From Chrysogorgia sp. JL179-B06 (lineage: Eukaryota > Cnidaria > Anthozoa > Scleralcyonacea > Chrysogorgiidae): a DNA stretch of 64,000 nucleotides. Location of the stretch: positions 1,468,001 through 1,532,000 of the forward strand of contig JAYKKM010000043.1 of the NCBI GenBank assembly GCA_035772405.1, written 5' to 3'. Position 1 is the stretch's first letter, and the number at the start of each line of letters is the position of its first letter. Of this stretch, positions 12,366 to 26,200 are shown piece by piece. Below the pieces are notes generated by a model. That model did not search any database. It was given only the letters and a program-made list of their open reading frames with translations, and was not told the origin of the DNA. The position numbers and the translations under genes were made by a program.

Positions 12366-12440
12366 GTTTCGGTACGCAATGGTTAGAACGCCGTCTCACC
12401 GGCAATCAGAAGGTTACAGGGTTCGATTCCTGTCCGGGAC
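12366..12440 (+). repeat. tRNA-like SINE head
   Basis: Plus strand: GCAATGGTTAGAACGCCGTC followed by box B GGGTTCGATTCCTG and GTCCGGGACTA. The 5' acceptor side is degenerate. Confidence 0.5.
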
Positions 12441-13730
12441 TAACTCTACTCCAAGCTCTCCCACATTCACTACAGAACACATACCATTCTATTACCATTC
12501 ATACAGACCTCTCAAGTCCACTGGTTTTGCCTGGAGTCTTCCATTTTTCAAAACAAGATCCCTCGGTCAGTTACGAAATATTCAAATACTTCCGGTAAAT
12601 GTATCCGATTGACAAGATACAATTTTTTGGAAATTATTTCATTTTTAATAATCTTTGTAATGCAGTAGAATAAATCCTTGTCATCCGTACATTTTTTCTG
12701 ATTTCTTTGTGACTTTGTACAGCTAGACTTACTGATATTTCGTTTTTAACTTTTGGTGCGCAGCCAATTATTATTTTTAATTTAGAGACAGACATGTCTG
12801 CAGTGTTCAGGTCGCCACATGTAGTGCATTTCCCAAAATCGGCAGATCTAAATATAAAATGTGCAGTTCTAAAATTGAGTTTTTGACTTTTTGGATGAAA
12901 CTAGGAGTTGAAAATCCAAAACTAAATTAAGTCTGAAGTTATGATATCTATGAAAAAATCTCATTAGATAACTGCCAAAGGCATTCAAAATTTTCTGTCC
13001 ACTACTAGGTACTTTGGGTAACTGATGAATATAAATCTAAATATTTCCCCCGTTACTTTCCCCAATAGCATGCCTCCCACATCCTATAAAATCCCCCACA
13101 AAATCATAAATAGGGATTAAAGGTTCTGGTGTTATTAGTGCCCAGTCTTACTAATTTACTGACACAATATTTCGCGTGGCCACAGTACAATGATACTCAT
13201 TTTGATCAGATTTTAGCGTAATGTTGAAATGAGTATTTCTAAATTTTCCTGAGGATGATCCCTGATACGTACTGTATCTCTGTATTTCTGTTTGAACGTG
13301 AAGTGTTTTAATTTAAACATGCGCACTATGGTAATTTGATTCTTATAGTTCAATTGCTTTATAATTTTACATGAGGAAAAGCTTGCAGCACACCCAAAAA
13401 AAACTGTAGCCTTGCTGTCAGATTTCATCTTATTCTGCCATAAAACGCATGTTAAAAAATACATCCTAAGACCTTAATTTACATTTGTCGGCTAATTGCC
13501 CCCACCCAAACTGTTTTAAAATGAAAATTTCGGGCACATTTTGAAAGAAATTTCGGGTAAATTCGCGTAATATTGCTGTTAAATATTCATGAAAAATTTA
13601 TCTTTGAACAATAATATAATATAAAGAAGTAATATTTGGCATTTCACTTGATTAAACTACATATTCTAAGGAGTTTTATGGTGAAGGAAAATTTCGAGTG
13701 TTGGAATAACAAACCGGGAAGGCCTTGAAG
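12441..13730. other. Non-coding, no gene recognised
   Basis: AT-rich, only short ORFs without family features. The segment 13690-13712 (atttcgagtgttggaata) is inverted relative to 7838-7860, another dispersed fragment. Confidence 0.35.
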
Positions 13731-13822
13731 TTGCATTTTTCGCAACTGGTCCTGCTGGAATTGAACCCGCGACCCTGCGATATCCTAGTGCAATGCTCTG
13801 ACCACTGAGCTACGGAGGCCGT
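13731..13822 (-). repeat. tRNA-derived SINE
   Basis: The reverse complement starts GGCCTCCGTAGCTCAGTGG (box A) and has GGGTTCAATTCC (box B), followed by a small hairpin AGTTGCGAAAAATGCAACT. The same hairpin occurs without the tRNA part at 7790. The acceptor stem does not pair fully. Confidence 0.6.
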
Positions 13823-14573
13823 TGCCGAGCGCCCAGTCACGAGTTCTGTATATATAGTGGTGGTAATGCCGGGATATGATTTAAGTTGTTTTGCAGTTGC
13901 CCGGTTTAAAATTATACTAAGGGTTTATATATCACATACGATAGATGTGGGGAAACCGCTGAGAAATCTAGAGTCACATGTGAAGTTGCGCCTGCCACAG
14001 GCCCACACTGCATCCGATGATCGACAATCGACTCGTAATTTTTCGGGCAAAAATATTTTGCCCCCCAAACATAACTGGTCAGGTACGCCTATGTGTGGTC
14101 TCAAAATGCAGGAAATGCCATTTCAGAGACCCAAGAATTCAAATATTCCTCGGAGAGCATGTCCACGAACCCCCTGAAGGAAACCCATTTAATTTTCAAA
14201 ACCCTGGATCCTCCATGGAGAAGTAGTCTTTGGTTGGATAATTTCATGTAACAAAGTAATAGCAAAAAATAATGGGACGAAAATTTCAAGGGAGAGATTC
14301 ATGGAACTTTTTTAGTGAACTTTTCATGAAACTGTATGGAGCCACCTTAATTAAATAATCATTTTTTTGTCATATATGCCAAATATGTCACGCCCATTTC
14401 ACGCCCATGAGTTTCAGAATGTTGAATTTTCGTGGTCAGCGTTATACAAAAAGAAAATAGAATTCAAAATGGTCGTCAATTCGATCAATTTGGTCATTTC
14501 TGGGAAACATTGATGTTTCTGAGATCTTTGAATTATTTCGTGATCTAAAAAGTGAAGGAAATTGTGAAGTTAA
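13823..14573. other. Region upstream of TTI1 with dispersed repeat B copy 2
   Basis: 14080-14215 is the second copy of dispersed repeat B. No TATA box is evident in the 150 bp before the TTI1 ATG, so its 5' end cannot be placed from sequence. Confidence 0.4.
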
Positions 14574-15726
14574 ATGTCGTCAACATCAGAGACTTTTCGC
14601 CAACTTCGTCCACTGTGTATCGACATCGCACGAGAGCCAACTTCGTGCAAAATCGATGCCCTTTGCGACTATTTGCAATCTCATCAATCCAGTAACTATA
14701 CCTCACTACAGGAGTATATCATTTTCCCACTTCAAAATAGCATCAGAAGAAAAAACACTTCGATGGATTTAAAAGTCCGTGCGACCAATTGTATTTGTAT
14801 GCTGTTATCGCAGACAGGTATTACTCGATTTGATATTTTTCAAGAAATATTTCAGAATGTTTGCTTGCTGTTAAGCTCAGAGGATCCTGGGAAAGTAAAA
14901 ACCATGTCAGAGGATGTGAAAGTGGTGTTGGTGGATTGTATTTTTTCTTTATTAAACTCATCTACCCCAGACGTTTTAGGAGATATGTATGATAAAACCT
15001 TCCTGCCTTCTGTTGGGCATTGCATTTCACTTCTACTGAACATCACTGAGAACGACAAAGCCAAGCAGTTACGTGTGAAAGCTATAATGTGCATCAGGAA
15101 GTTTGTATTTATATGCGAGAAAGATGAGTGTAAAAACTGTGGTTGTTTTCAAAGACATGAAAAGCTGCTGTCTATGAAACTTGCCTCTTTTCTCCCTGGT
15201 ATTTCAATTTCACTTTCTAAAACGATTTCCAAAGGCATTAACCAAGGACAAAGTGTCATAACGGGAGCCCTTGAAGCATGGATGCATCACATTCAACTAG
15301 TAATGAATGACCGATACTTGCCGGTTGAAAGTTTGAGCAATTCAGTCGAGGAAGTCGTTGATTTTATGTCTAAGTTAATGCCACAAAAAGAAAATGGAAA
15401 CATTTCTAAAGCAAGCCATAAACCACTACCATCAGAGAGAGGTTTAGAAATCCAGAAAGACAAAGAGTGGTTTTCAAACACTGCTTCAAAGCTGAAGCTC
15501 TTGATAGAAAGGGTAGTAGGTCTGGCGGGACACACCAGCTGGAAGGTCCGTTTGGCTCTTCTGCATTTTTCTGAGATGCTATTGAAAAACTGTTGTAGAT
15601 CGCTGGAAAACTGTGTACCATTTTTGATTGAAATTGTTATTGGATTCCTCTCTGATGAATATTCACAAATATCTGGAAGAAGCAAAGAAATAATGGATGA
15701 GCTTAGCATGTTGCTTACTAATAATG
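14574..15726 (+). CDS. TTI1: TTI1 exon 1 (aa 1-385)
   Basis: This long first exon is open from ATG 14574 (context gaagttaaATG) to the donor GTAAGT at 15727 and ends in phase 1. It encodes the N-terminal HEAT-like helices (FRQLRPLCIDI near the start). It includes a Cys-rich patch CEKDECKNCGC around residue 187, and the TTI1-like segment HTSWKVRLALLHFSEMLL at about residue 322. Another frame stays open on the minus strand over part of it, but only this frame joins exon 2 in phase and matches the family. Confidence 0.88.
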
Positions 15727-18700
15727 GTAAGTTGTAGTTGTTTTGTGGCTTTTTGTAGTGAAATATTCTGGTGAAATATTTAATTTTTGGATACATCATA
15801 AGACCTCTCATGAAGTCTCCCAGTTTTAATGGGAGACTGCCAGTTAATGGGAGACTGCCCGAGGTAGCTGGCTACAGACATGACTAAGATATCACCATAT
15901 TTGGAAATTTCGGACTCACAAAATAACTATACCAGTTACCTGTACTAGTTACTCTCATATCTCAGAGCCACTGGTCCGGAGAATAAATAATTTGTAGTCA
16001 CAAGAGTAATCTCAACACACTGTCCTTGTTCTACAGTGGAGCCTCGCTATAGTACGCATCGTTATAATGCGCGACTTAGTATAACGCAGTTTATCCTAAT
16101 GGACCCCAAATACTGATAGTCAATCTGCCAAAAGGAATGCAGGCTCTGGGAAGTCTGATACATGTATTCACTAGGTAATATTTCAAGATGAATAACATAA
16201 CAGAAAATGCATGTTGATTTTATTACAGACGTTATAAGGATCCAACAGAAAGTGCTTCTGGCAGTATCCAAGCTTGTTCCCAGTCAATCTCATTCCCAGA
16301 GCCTGCATTCCCCCCACAGGTCAGGGGGAACACTAAGGCTCGAACGTGATTGTCCACAATATTGCGCAAAAGTACTGGGAACGAGATTTGCAGTCTCCAC
16401 TATGGACCCCAACTTACTGTGCTATAGCGAGGCTCCACTGTATTTACAATGCAACTCTGAGCATTTTCATGTCTTCAGGACAACATGAACTTGCTGAGAG
16501 GTAAGAGTTGTTCCTTAATGTTGATTTTTCAACTATAACACTCAGACACGGTCCAAATTTTTGGCTTTATTTTATACTTTTGTAAGGATAAAACTTGTTT
16601 TTTTATTATTTTGTGTTTTCTATATTTATATGAAAGAAGTGGTTATTTTGAGCTCACATTCCAGATTTCTATTTTCTAGTGTAACCAGGCTTTACTCAAA
16701 ATGGTGGTTAATATTAAGATTAATGTTAGGTTTGGTATATGTATTAGCTAGGGTTAGTATTAAACTAAGTTAGTATTAGGGATAGTAATTAGGGTTGATA
16801 TTAGGGAAAATATTTGGGTTAGTATTAGGGTTAGTAATAGGATTTAAGTTTTTGAGTTATTTTTACGAACCAATTACAAACCAGAGCTTTCCTGTACTTT
16901 GCCATAAATCGTTGTCAGTTCAACTTCCACAGAGAACTCATTGCAAAACTATCGAAAGCTCAAAACAGTAATAAAATAATGTCAATGTGAATCTCGCCCA
17001 ATAATTTGGCAAAATTTGCCCAGGTCCACTCGCGGGGTCCACTTCTACCAGCGGGGTCAACTTCATTAGTTTACCAGGAACTTCATCAGTCTGTATGGGC
17101 TAGCTGATAGTGCTCCCAAAACGGGGAAAGTCTATCAATGCGTAAAGCCATTAACTTGTGAATGGCTTCTCTGTCCAAAAGTCGCTTTGTCATTGAGAAC
17201 TAATGTTGAAACCCTTGAAAAAAATATCAAAATATTGAAACAAACCAATATGGCTTGCTTAAGCCCAAAATCCACCAGTTTCCTTAAAAGCGAATTCAAG
17301 ATTCTCCTTGGTGTCGCCATACCTAGAGAAGTGTGTGGGGGGGGGGGGGGACAAAATGGTGAAATGCCTTGAAAACCAGGCATCGAATAGCTTGGTTTCC
17401 AGCAGAAGTGCTCCACGTAATTTAATGGTTGTTTCTGGTAGTGCTAACCCTAAAACTAAATCACAAACTTTATAATCCCAAACATGCCCGAAAATCTAAC
17501 CCAAAGTATTAGGTGGACCTAACACCCATCCACCCCCAAAGTGTTTCTCGCCGGATTTAGAAGAATATCAAAATTGGTTTTGAAGAAAAGTGGGACTTAT
17601 CCACCCCAGTCCCCCCTGACAATGCCACTGTCTGCAACCACTTTAGCATTTCAAAGACCATCAAGGCAAACCGAGTGGTCACAATGCCTTCAGACAATGC
17701 GTTTAATTCTTTATCAAGACTAAGAACGCATGGTCACAAGATAAAATGCCGTAGAAAGATGTTTTAGGTTAGGGCAGAAGTCGCGCAGTGAGTTTTAAAG
17801 TCAAGAAGCAAAATGGAGAACCTCTATGGGGCCGGGTGAAAATTTTTGAATTCTAAGGCTACGAAACGGCTATTTCCTGCATTTTGAAGGACGTTTTAAC
17901 AGAGATTAAGATTATAACATTGACAACCAATATTTTTAGTCCATCTGATCATTGAATTTAATATTAACCAAACTTTTGAATTTAATAACTTCAAATGTAT
18001 ACACGGTAAGCGCGATTCTACGGCATGGTTCAATATCGTAAATCGACAGCCCAAAGTAAACAATTCAAAAGCTAAACACAACAATCGGTTTTTCTAAACA
18101 GATTCTAACTAAACAATTATTCTAACTTAACACTGCATGCATATGTAGGCTGTTGCTAGCTGTCACGAAGTATGGAAGTCAGATTCTTTAACTTTTTAAT
18201 TTAAAGATCTCTATATATTTTATATTTTTTAACTGGGCAAAAAAAGGGTGGCTGAAGCCCCAAGTCCCTCCACCTCCACGGCCCTTGTGAACTGGTCTGT
18301 GTTTGAAACTTGTGTACGAGCAAGTGTCACCAGGCTTATCCTTCGAAGTTAATTCTGCTGCAATCTGAGGCATCAGCAGTAATTGCTTATTTGATTTTCT
18401 AGTTAGAATTGTAGCGAAGAAAATACCAAGTCGGTTGTAAAGATCGGATATTCCCAGAAAACTCGTGCTTTGACGTCGAACTTTTAGGGCGCGCTGGCCC
18501 GCCGCGCCCCCTGCTTCCTACGGCCATATTTGACGCCATGTTTGGAGCGGGTGGAGCTATGTTCGCCATACAGTAGCTTGCCAGTACCATGTAGGCTAGC
18601 AGGCTAGTATGGCGAACTCGTTCAGGCAGAAGACGGAAGCGACTCGGTGTTTCAAAAGTCGAAAGACATTCATTCCATACGAGACTTCGTCATATTAAAC

Positions 18701-21700
18701 AGCGATGTGTAATAGATCGCGCGAGCGCTAATCCTATATCACCAGCACTGAACAATGAAACCTAATCGACGCGTTCGACAGCCCAACAAATCAACCAAGA
18801 AACCCAACCGTTCTGCCATAGCCAAAACGATCCAGTCCCTCCACTGCGAAAGCGCCATTCTCTTTCCTGGACATGGATCCAAAGTCCTCACCGAGCAAAC
18901 AACCTCTCACGTTGTCATGTGGCCCGACCAACGTTCCATTAAAAACAAAAACTGAAAGACAATTGACAAAGCAAACCATTAAAAACAATTGACGCCAATC
19001 TGACAATGATTTATGATGGCAAAGTACAGGAAAGCTCTGGTTTGTAATTTGTTCTTAAAAAACAAATCTAGAGATCTCTAATCAGATCAGGAAGCGCGAG
19101 GGGTACTGGTGACCAATGTATTCTTCAACAATAATATAAAATTGTTGCAGTAAAGGCGCTGTTACACTGTGCAATTTTTCATGCAACTTGTCTCGCAACA
19201 CTGATCTAGAGGCATGCTAAGTAAAAAGTGTAAATGCAAGCATGGGCCCACGTTGCACTCTGCTGACCTTTTTCTTACTTAAATGCCTCTAGATCAGTGT
19301 TGCGAGACAAGTTGCATGGAAAATTGCACAGTGCATGTAACAGCGCCTTAAGTAGGCAGTTTTAAAATACAAATCATAAACCCTAAAAGGTTGGTGTACT
19401 GCCGAAATTGTGTGTAGGAAGTGTAGCGTTTTTCAAGCGAATGCCACCACTCTCTGACGAAGGGCCTTCGCTCGAAACGTTAAACCTCCTATACTAGTAT
19501 ACATGCCTATTTTGTCAGTGCACCAACCCCAGAGTTTTCGATATGTTCCTCAACAAGTTCATTCTGTTCCATTTGTAGACCAACCATCCCTTATTCAGCT
19601 CGTGGAAGACAATCTTTACACACTCTTTCGATCACTTCCTCGTCAAATCCGGACCACCGAAGAAGAAAAGAAGATACACACATTGCATGTAATAGTTGGT
19701 TACTTACATCTGATTGGATGCCATATAAAGACCATACTTAACTCGGGTCATCTTTTAAAGAAGCTATCCCATTCCTTGATTCAGGTATCTATAATTATAT
19801 ATTTCACCGAGATAGATAGACAATCGTTATTTCACCAGGGTTACCCAATTTTCACTGTTATCCTTAGGGGCCCTGAAGATAAAATGTGGATGAAAAAAAG
19901 CTGTAAAATCATGTCTTGTTCGCACCTTTATGTATCGTTTAAAACACGAGCAGAATAACCGATAAAACACTGCTAAAAACCGATATAACACTGCTGCGAG
20001 TGTTTTGAACGGCTTAAAAAACGACTGCATCTAAATAACCATGTTTACCAACCGTTTCAGTGATTCAAGCCATTTTCGCCGAGAAAATCGAAGGAAACGT
20101 TTATGTAAATCAGGACGAATCTTTATCACATATAATGATTTTCCTTTGTGTTTTCCTCATGAATTGATGAGTTTTTGAAATGTCATTATAACATGCTTGC
20201 TGTTCTCAAGACATTTTTGTTTGGCTAATACAACGATCATTTTTAATTTAATCGCTACGCCAATGTACTTAGGCAATCGTTTGATTTTGATCTTCAGGCA
20301 AGATCGCGAACAGCGTGAAACTCGGAGTAGGACGAAGAGAACATCTTATATATTATTAGTTATTATTATCACTATAGCTCTGCCATAAAAGGCATTGCGC
20401 ACTATACTTGAGTAATTACAAACACAATCCTGTTCATATCTATATATATACTAATTTTAAAGGGACACTCCAGTCTCCACCCCCAAAACAAGTGCTGCTT
20501 GAATGAAAGTTCTTTGTCGCCTTACATGAGAATGGGTATCAGGTTTCTTCTAATCGTTTGATTTTTAGAGAAATTTGGCTTTGTTTATCGTATTTTTGTA
20601 AATTGAAGGCCGCCATTTTTGTTCTGATTGCGGGCGAATGCGGTCGCTCCTGTAAATTTTTGACGTCATTGAGTGATAGAAACACTACACAAAGAAACCC
20701 TTCACAATTGCATGACAATAACGTGGTCTATTCAAAGTGTTTCTATCACTCAATGACGTCAAACATTAACGGGAGCGACCGCATTCGCCCGCAATCAGAA
20801 CAAAAATGGCGGTCTTCAATTTACAAAAATACGATAAACAAGGCCAAGTTTCTCCAAAACTAAAACGATTTGAAGAAAACTAATACCCAAATAGTAACTA
20901 ATTAAGATAAAAATTGCTTTTTAGGTGTTAGAGTTTGATTTATCGGACATAAAAATTGTTGAACAGAAGGTTTTGCCAAATACAGGAACACAACCTTTTA
21001 AAGACAAGCATTTTGGCGTGCCACCAAAGACTGACCTCCTTAAACAGATCAATACCTGTCAGTCTATTTACAAAAAAACCTTCAAGCACTTTCGCGATAA
21101 AAAGGTACTTGATGCGGTTATCCGAATCTGTTGGTACTTGGGTTGTTATGGTGATGTGGTTTTGGTTGTAGATCATTTTTTGGACCTGTTCAGATCTTCG
21201 ACAGCTAACCGGAAACAGATCGCATTTTTAATCAACCAAATAATTTTGGGCGTGATGGGAAACCACAATTGCGATGGCTTGGTTCTTAAAGGTTAGTGTA
21301 GTAAAGTTAAAGTTCACCATGTTTGTTGTTGGAGTTCCATGGATATCGAGATTCGAGCATAAATTAATGCGTGTATAAATTAGCAGTGCAGTGTATCCTC
21401 ACTTGGCCGAATTATCAGTTATACGTCACCTTGATCATGTAGGTCGTAGACTAGAAAACAACATATTTAACCGAGTGCGAGGTCTGTACGGAAAAGTATG
21501 TAGCTGAGGAGTTCGTATACCGACTGTGAGACGGAGCGAGCGAGATCTGTGCGAAAAGATCTAAGCCAAATACTTACTTTCCCTAACAGACCGAGCAAAC
21601 GTACCGATAATTTTCACCTAGTGACGTCATAGCCGCCATGTTTGTGTACTTCAACAACAATTACATGGAACAAACAAGAAATGTATTTTAAAGAAATTTA

Positions 21701-23170
21701 AAGACATCTCGGTTGCCAACGCGCAACATTCTCTCAATCAAAGTGAAATACAAGATCTTGTGAAAACTAATATTTAAATATATTTACAGATGTTAATGAT
21801 AAGCCAATCAAAGCAAGGGAAGGTGAGAAAAAAATAGAGTCAAAACAAAGAAAGCGGAACGGAACTAATGTTGTTGTTGAGCTAAGGTTAAATTTAGAAA
21901 GAATTAAGCAGATTTTCTCTGATTAGTAATTCAAATGTTGAATTACACGAATAAAAGAACAGAGAAGTCATCAAAAGAAATGGGGTGGCGAGTTTCGTTG
22001 GAGTGACATTTGTTATTAGAGCGCGTTGGCAACGAAACGTCAGTAAAATTTCTTTAAAATATGTTTCTTGTTTGTTCCATGACTTTTACGAGATGGCTCT
22101 CCACATTCGAATTTTGAATTGGGCTCTAATATTCATTTTACGTTTAATCTCCTAGTGCTATACACCGGCAATGGCCCTACTGTAAAGCACGGTCAATAAA
22201 TTTTGAGCTTTTTTCCTTTTTCTAGAATTACCCAAGGAAGATTTGGGTTGTCTACCAACATGCGTGACGCTCATATTGTCAGAATATTTATCACGGGACG
22301 TATGGAGTGTTCGAATATCAAACGACGACGAAGATCGCTTGATATCGAAAAAGGAAGATCTCTTTGTGTTACAAGAGCGAAAATCGCCCGGATCTCAACG
22401 TTCGTTCTCTAAACTGAACAGCAACGTTCAGCTTTTGTGCTTGTTACTGGAAGGGATTGGCATTTTTGCCGCCGTTCTTCGCGAGTACTTCGATGGTATG
22501 CTGCTGGATGTACTGTATCCCTTGATGGAAAAACTCGGTAGTCATAACGTGACCGTGAGTCAGATGGCTTACTGGAGCCTAGTCACGATAGCTGCGACTT
22601 GCAAGTATGACTCGGTGGAAGAGCTTATAGGGAAGAACGTGGATTACCTCATAAACTCGATTTCTTTAAATTTGCGTCATATCAGCCTTCATCCTGATAC
22701 GCCCGTCGTCCTCAGCGCGATGTTACAGTACGGGAACAAAGACTTGATACCGTATCTGCAAGATAGCTTGGATGAAGTGCTTGACTTAATTGATAATTCT
22801 GCGGACGAATTCTTTTTTTCGTTAATGAAAGTTTTAAATTCGGTGACTGTTGCTGTCAACAGATGGTTTCCATCGGGGAAATCTACTGAGAAAATAAAAG
22901 AATTTGGCAAAAGGACAACAAAATCGGTACAGGTAAGAAATTGATATAATATCATAGTGTGAACTTATTAAGCTGACTATTTTACAATTTTGAATCGAAC
23001 TCCCTGTTAGTGTCGAAACTCGTGAAAAATAATTTGTGAATTGCACTATACTAATACTATACTATACTATACTATACTATACTATACTATACTATACTAT
23101 ACTATACTATACTATACTATACTATACTATACTATACTATACTATACTATACTATACTATACTATACTAT

Positions 23171-23208
<38 letters not shown>

Positions 23209-26200
23209 GCAGTGTACATGGGCTTAATACAGTGTGCATGGGCTTATTCGTTGAAGTAAAAAACCTTGAGTAATGATACAAAAATTGGCATTAAGGGACT
23301 GTTTACATGAATCCAGGGTCTTACCTCCGGATCCAGTTTCATTCCGGATTGAACTTTAATTCAAACCGTTTACATAGGAATTCTATCCCAGGATCGAAAA
23401 TCGCGCTAAATCTGAAATTTCGAGATGGCGATCAATAACGTTATAGCGGGTATGTTTCTTTGGCGAAGAATAAACATATAAAGAAAATCAGATAAATATA
23501 ATCGTTTCACCCACCCCCCCCCCCCCCTTTTCAATGTTGGTGTACTAGAAGACCATGTAGTTAGGAAAGTAGTGCATGTAATGTAGTCAGCGATACTTTT
23601 TCATTCAGCATTGAAAAGGGGGATATCTGCTATATTTAGGAGAAGTGTCCGAAGGGTTTTGTCACTGATTGTAGCAACGATAATCGATGCGGTCGCAAGT
23701 TAACAAGCATATTTAATTCACCTTTAATTCGACAAAGAGCTATTTATATTGAACAATATGACGTCGGCGCAATTCCTGTCTCTAGCTGCAAATTGTCGTC
23801 TATAAATGTTAAAACACGCATATGTTGTTCGTCTCAGTCCTCTAGGTCGTACTTTTCATTCCGGAATGAAATCTCGCACCGCCTTTACATGACACCGGAA
23901 TGAAATTTCAATGAAACTCAATTCGGAATGAGAACCGGAATGAGAACCGGAATGAACTCAATCCGGATTGAGCTACATCTCATTCCGGATTCATGTTCAA
24001 TCCGGAATGAAACTCAATCCTGATTCATGTAAACAGGCCCTAAAAGTAGACTTTAATTATTCAGCCCTTGCTAAAACGATGCATGTTAACTCTGATCACA
24101 CATTACGTGAGAGTATAGTTATCTTACTTTGAATCAATTCCTTGATTTGAACAAGATACCTGGCTAACGGAATCGCTTCGTAGTTTTGACTCTACAGTGA
24201 GGTTACGAATCATTGTATTTGTTTCAGAGTACGAAGCTGAGAGAATTCTTTGTTTCGCAAATGAAACTAAAGAAGATATCCCTAGGAGAGATTTCAGATG
24301 AGGACCTTGAAACAGAAAGTGCGGACATTAATGACACTGAATATACTGAAGACGAAGGAAAAACTGACGTGAAAGAGGTCCCACAACACATAACATTCAC
24401 CGAACGGGTAGGTAAAAGTTGAGATACCTGAATTCGTTCCCTTACGCTTTACTCCAGGAAGCATCCCGGGAAAATATTGAGATGAAAAAATTCCCCTTTC
24501 AAAACAAAATCCTGGGTGCGCCCCTGTCCGCCATACTTTAATATAGCCTCCAAAAACAATTTTATTTCCATGATCGAAACTTCAGATACCTTGTCGTTGT
24601 TAAATGTTTCGCTGAAATACAAAGACCGAAAATACCTTTCACAAATTGCTAAAGCCTTTACTGTCAAACTGCAAATTAAACCATTTTTTGTTTTAATAAG
24701 ACTTTTGTTCTGACATGCCTATAGAGCACAGAAATGCTCAAGAAATTGTCCAAATATTTTAAAAACCAATTTTGCAGAACAATGTTTCACAGCAAATCTA
24801 TTTCAAAAGTTGGTGCCATTTTGAATGACGTCACTTAGTGTGCAACATTTTAATACTGATTAAGATGGCGGAATATTTAAACGAAGTACGAAAAAGAGGA
24901 AGATGAAACCTTGAGACACTTTATGAAGCCATTTCGAAACTGATCAATGGGAAAATATCAAGCCTTCGATTTGCCTGGGTGTTGCTATCCCATGGTCAGC
25001 GGTTGGCTGGTTGCATTAACATCGAGCTTGGATATGAGGAATTCAGTACATTCTCTCAATTCATCAGAACTGATAATCCCAAAACAACTTAGATCCTAAC
25101 CCTAACCCCCGGCTGTATTCCCCGCACCCCTTAGGTCTCGCCCACGCGCTCCCCTATTTGAAGTGCTTAATTAATAGACTCGTGAGAGAGACTAAGCTGT
25201 GGGACACTACAACACTAGAATTGGGCTGTCATACTTGGCTGGATGTTAATGTAAAAAGCTGACCGCTGACCATGCTGTTTGCATGCTCATCCTCGATCTA
25301 CCGAGTATATCGAATATCAATATATCGAATCTTTGCAACGTGACGTCACTATCCCAGTCTCCGGAATAAGATTTTGTTGAAATTAACGAAATTACGTATT
25401 CCTTATAAGGAGGCGTAAATAGAAGGCATTGACGAGCAAATAGAGTGAATTAACGAGCAAATAGCTGACACGTTGAACCCTCGTACCAGCCTCCTAGTTA
25501 ACTGGATTGTAACCGACCCCAAAACAACAAAGGTCCTAACCCTTTGGCAAACGTTTTCTTGAGAAATAAACCACCCCCAAAGCTATAGAATATATCAAAG
25601 GAAAGTTAAATGATCTATTTACAACATACGTACAGCTTATCATGCTAGCGAACGTAGTTCTCTTTAAAGCGCGGATAATCGAACATGCCAAAATATAATT
25701 TTCCTAATACGGATACCATTTACTAGATACCCCTATCGAAAATTTGCCTCTTATAAACAAAAACACGGCTGTCTTCGACGAACGTTTTCTTGAGAAATAA
25801 TCAACTCCCAAAGCTACCATATATATTAAAACAAAGATAAATTATCTGTTTACAATATGCGTACAGCTTACCCTGCTAGCGAACGTAGTTTTCTTTAAAA
25901 GAGTGGATAATTGAACATATCGTAACGTGTTAACAATCCCACATCCAGTGGGCTGGTACGAGTGCCATGTATTTGTTCGTTAATGCCTTGTATTTGCTCG
26001 TCAATGCCTTGTATTTGCTCGTCGGTCACTTCCTAAAATGGAATACGTACTAGAAGTACATATGAAATTTTCTGGGCTGATTAATTTAAATGAACTCGCT
26101 GAATGGTGGAATATAGATGACTTAGAAGTATTAAATTATACAAATAGTTTCCTGCATGCGAGTAGAACTTCGCTATCTCGAACTCAGTTATCTCGAACTC

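Noticed and set aside
13747..13820. tRNA gene on the minus strand
   Set aside because: Boxes A and B are good but the acceptor arms do not pair and a SINE-type hairpin follows; a body fragment recurs at 7.79 kb.
16703..16840. Interstitial telomere repeat
   Set aside because: Units are irregular (ttagggatagtaa, ttagggttgata) and interrupted; similar degenerate stretches are scattered in the window, so they look like ordinary simple-sequence drift or SINE bodies.
23036..23259. Open frames through the (CTATA)n array
   Set aside because: They are translations of a pentanucleotide repeat in successive frames (YYTIL...), with no splice or start context.
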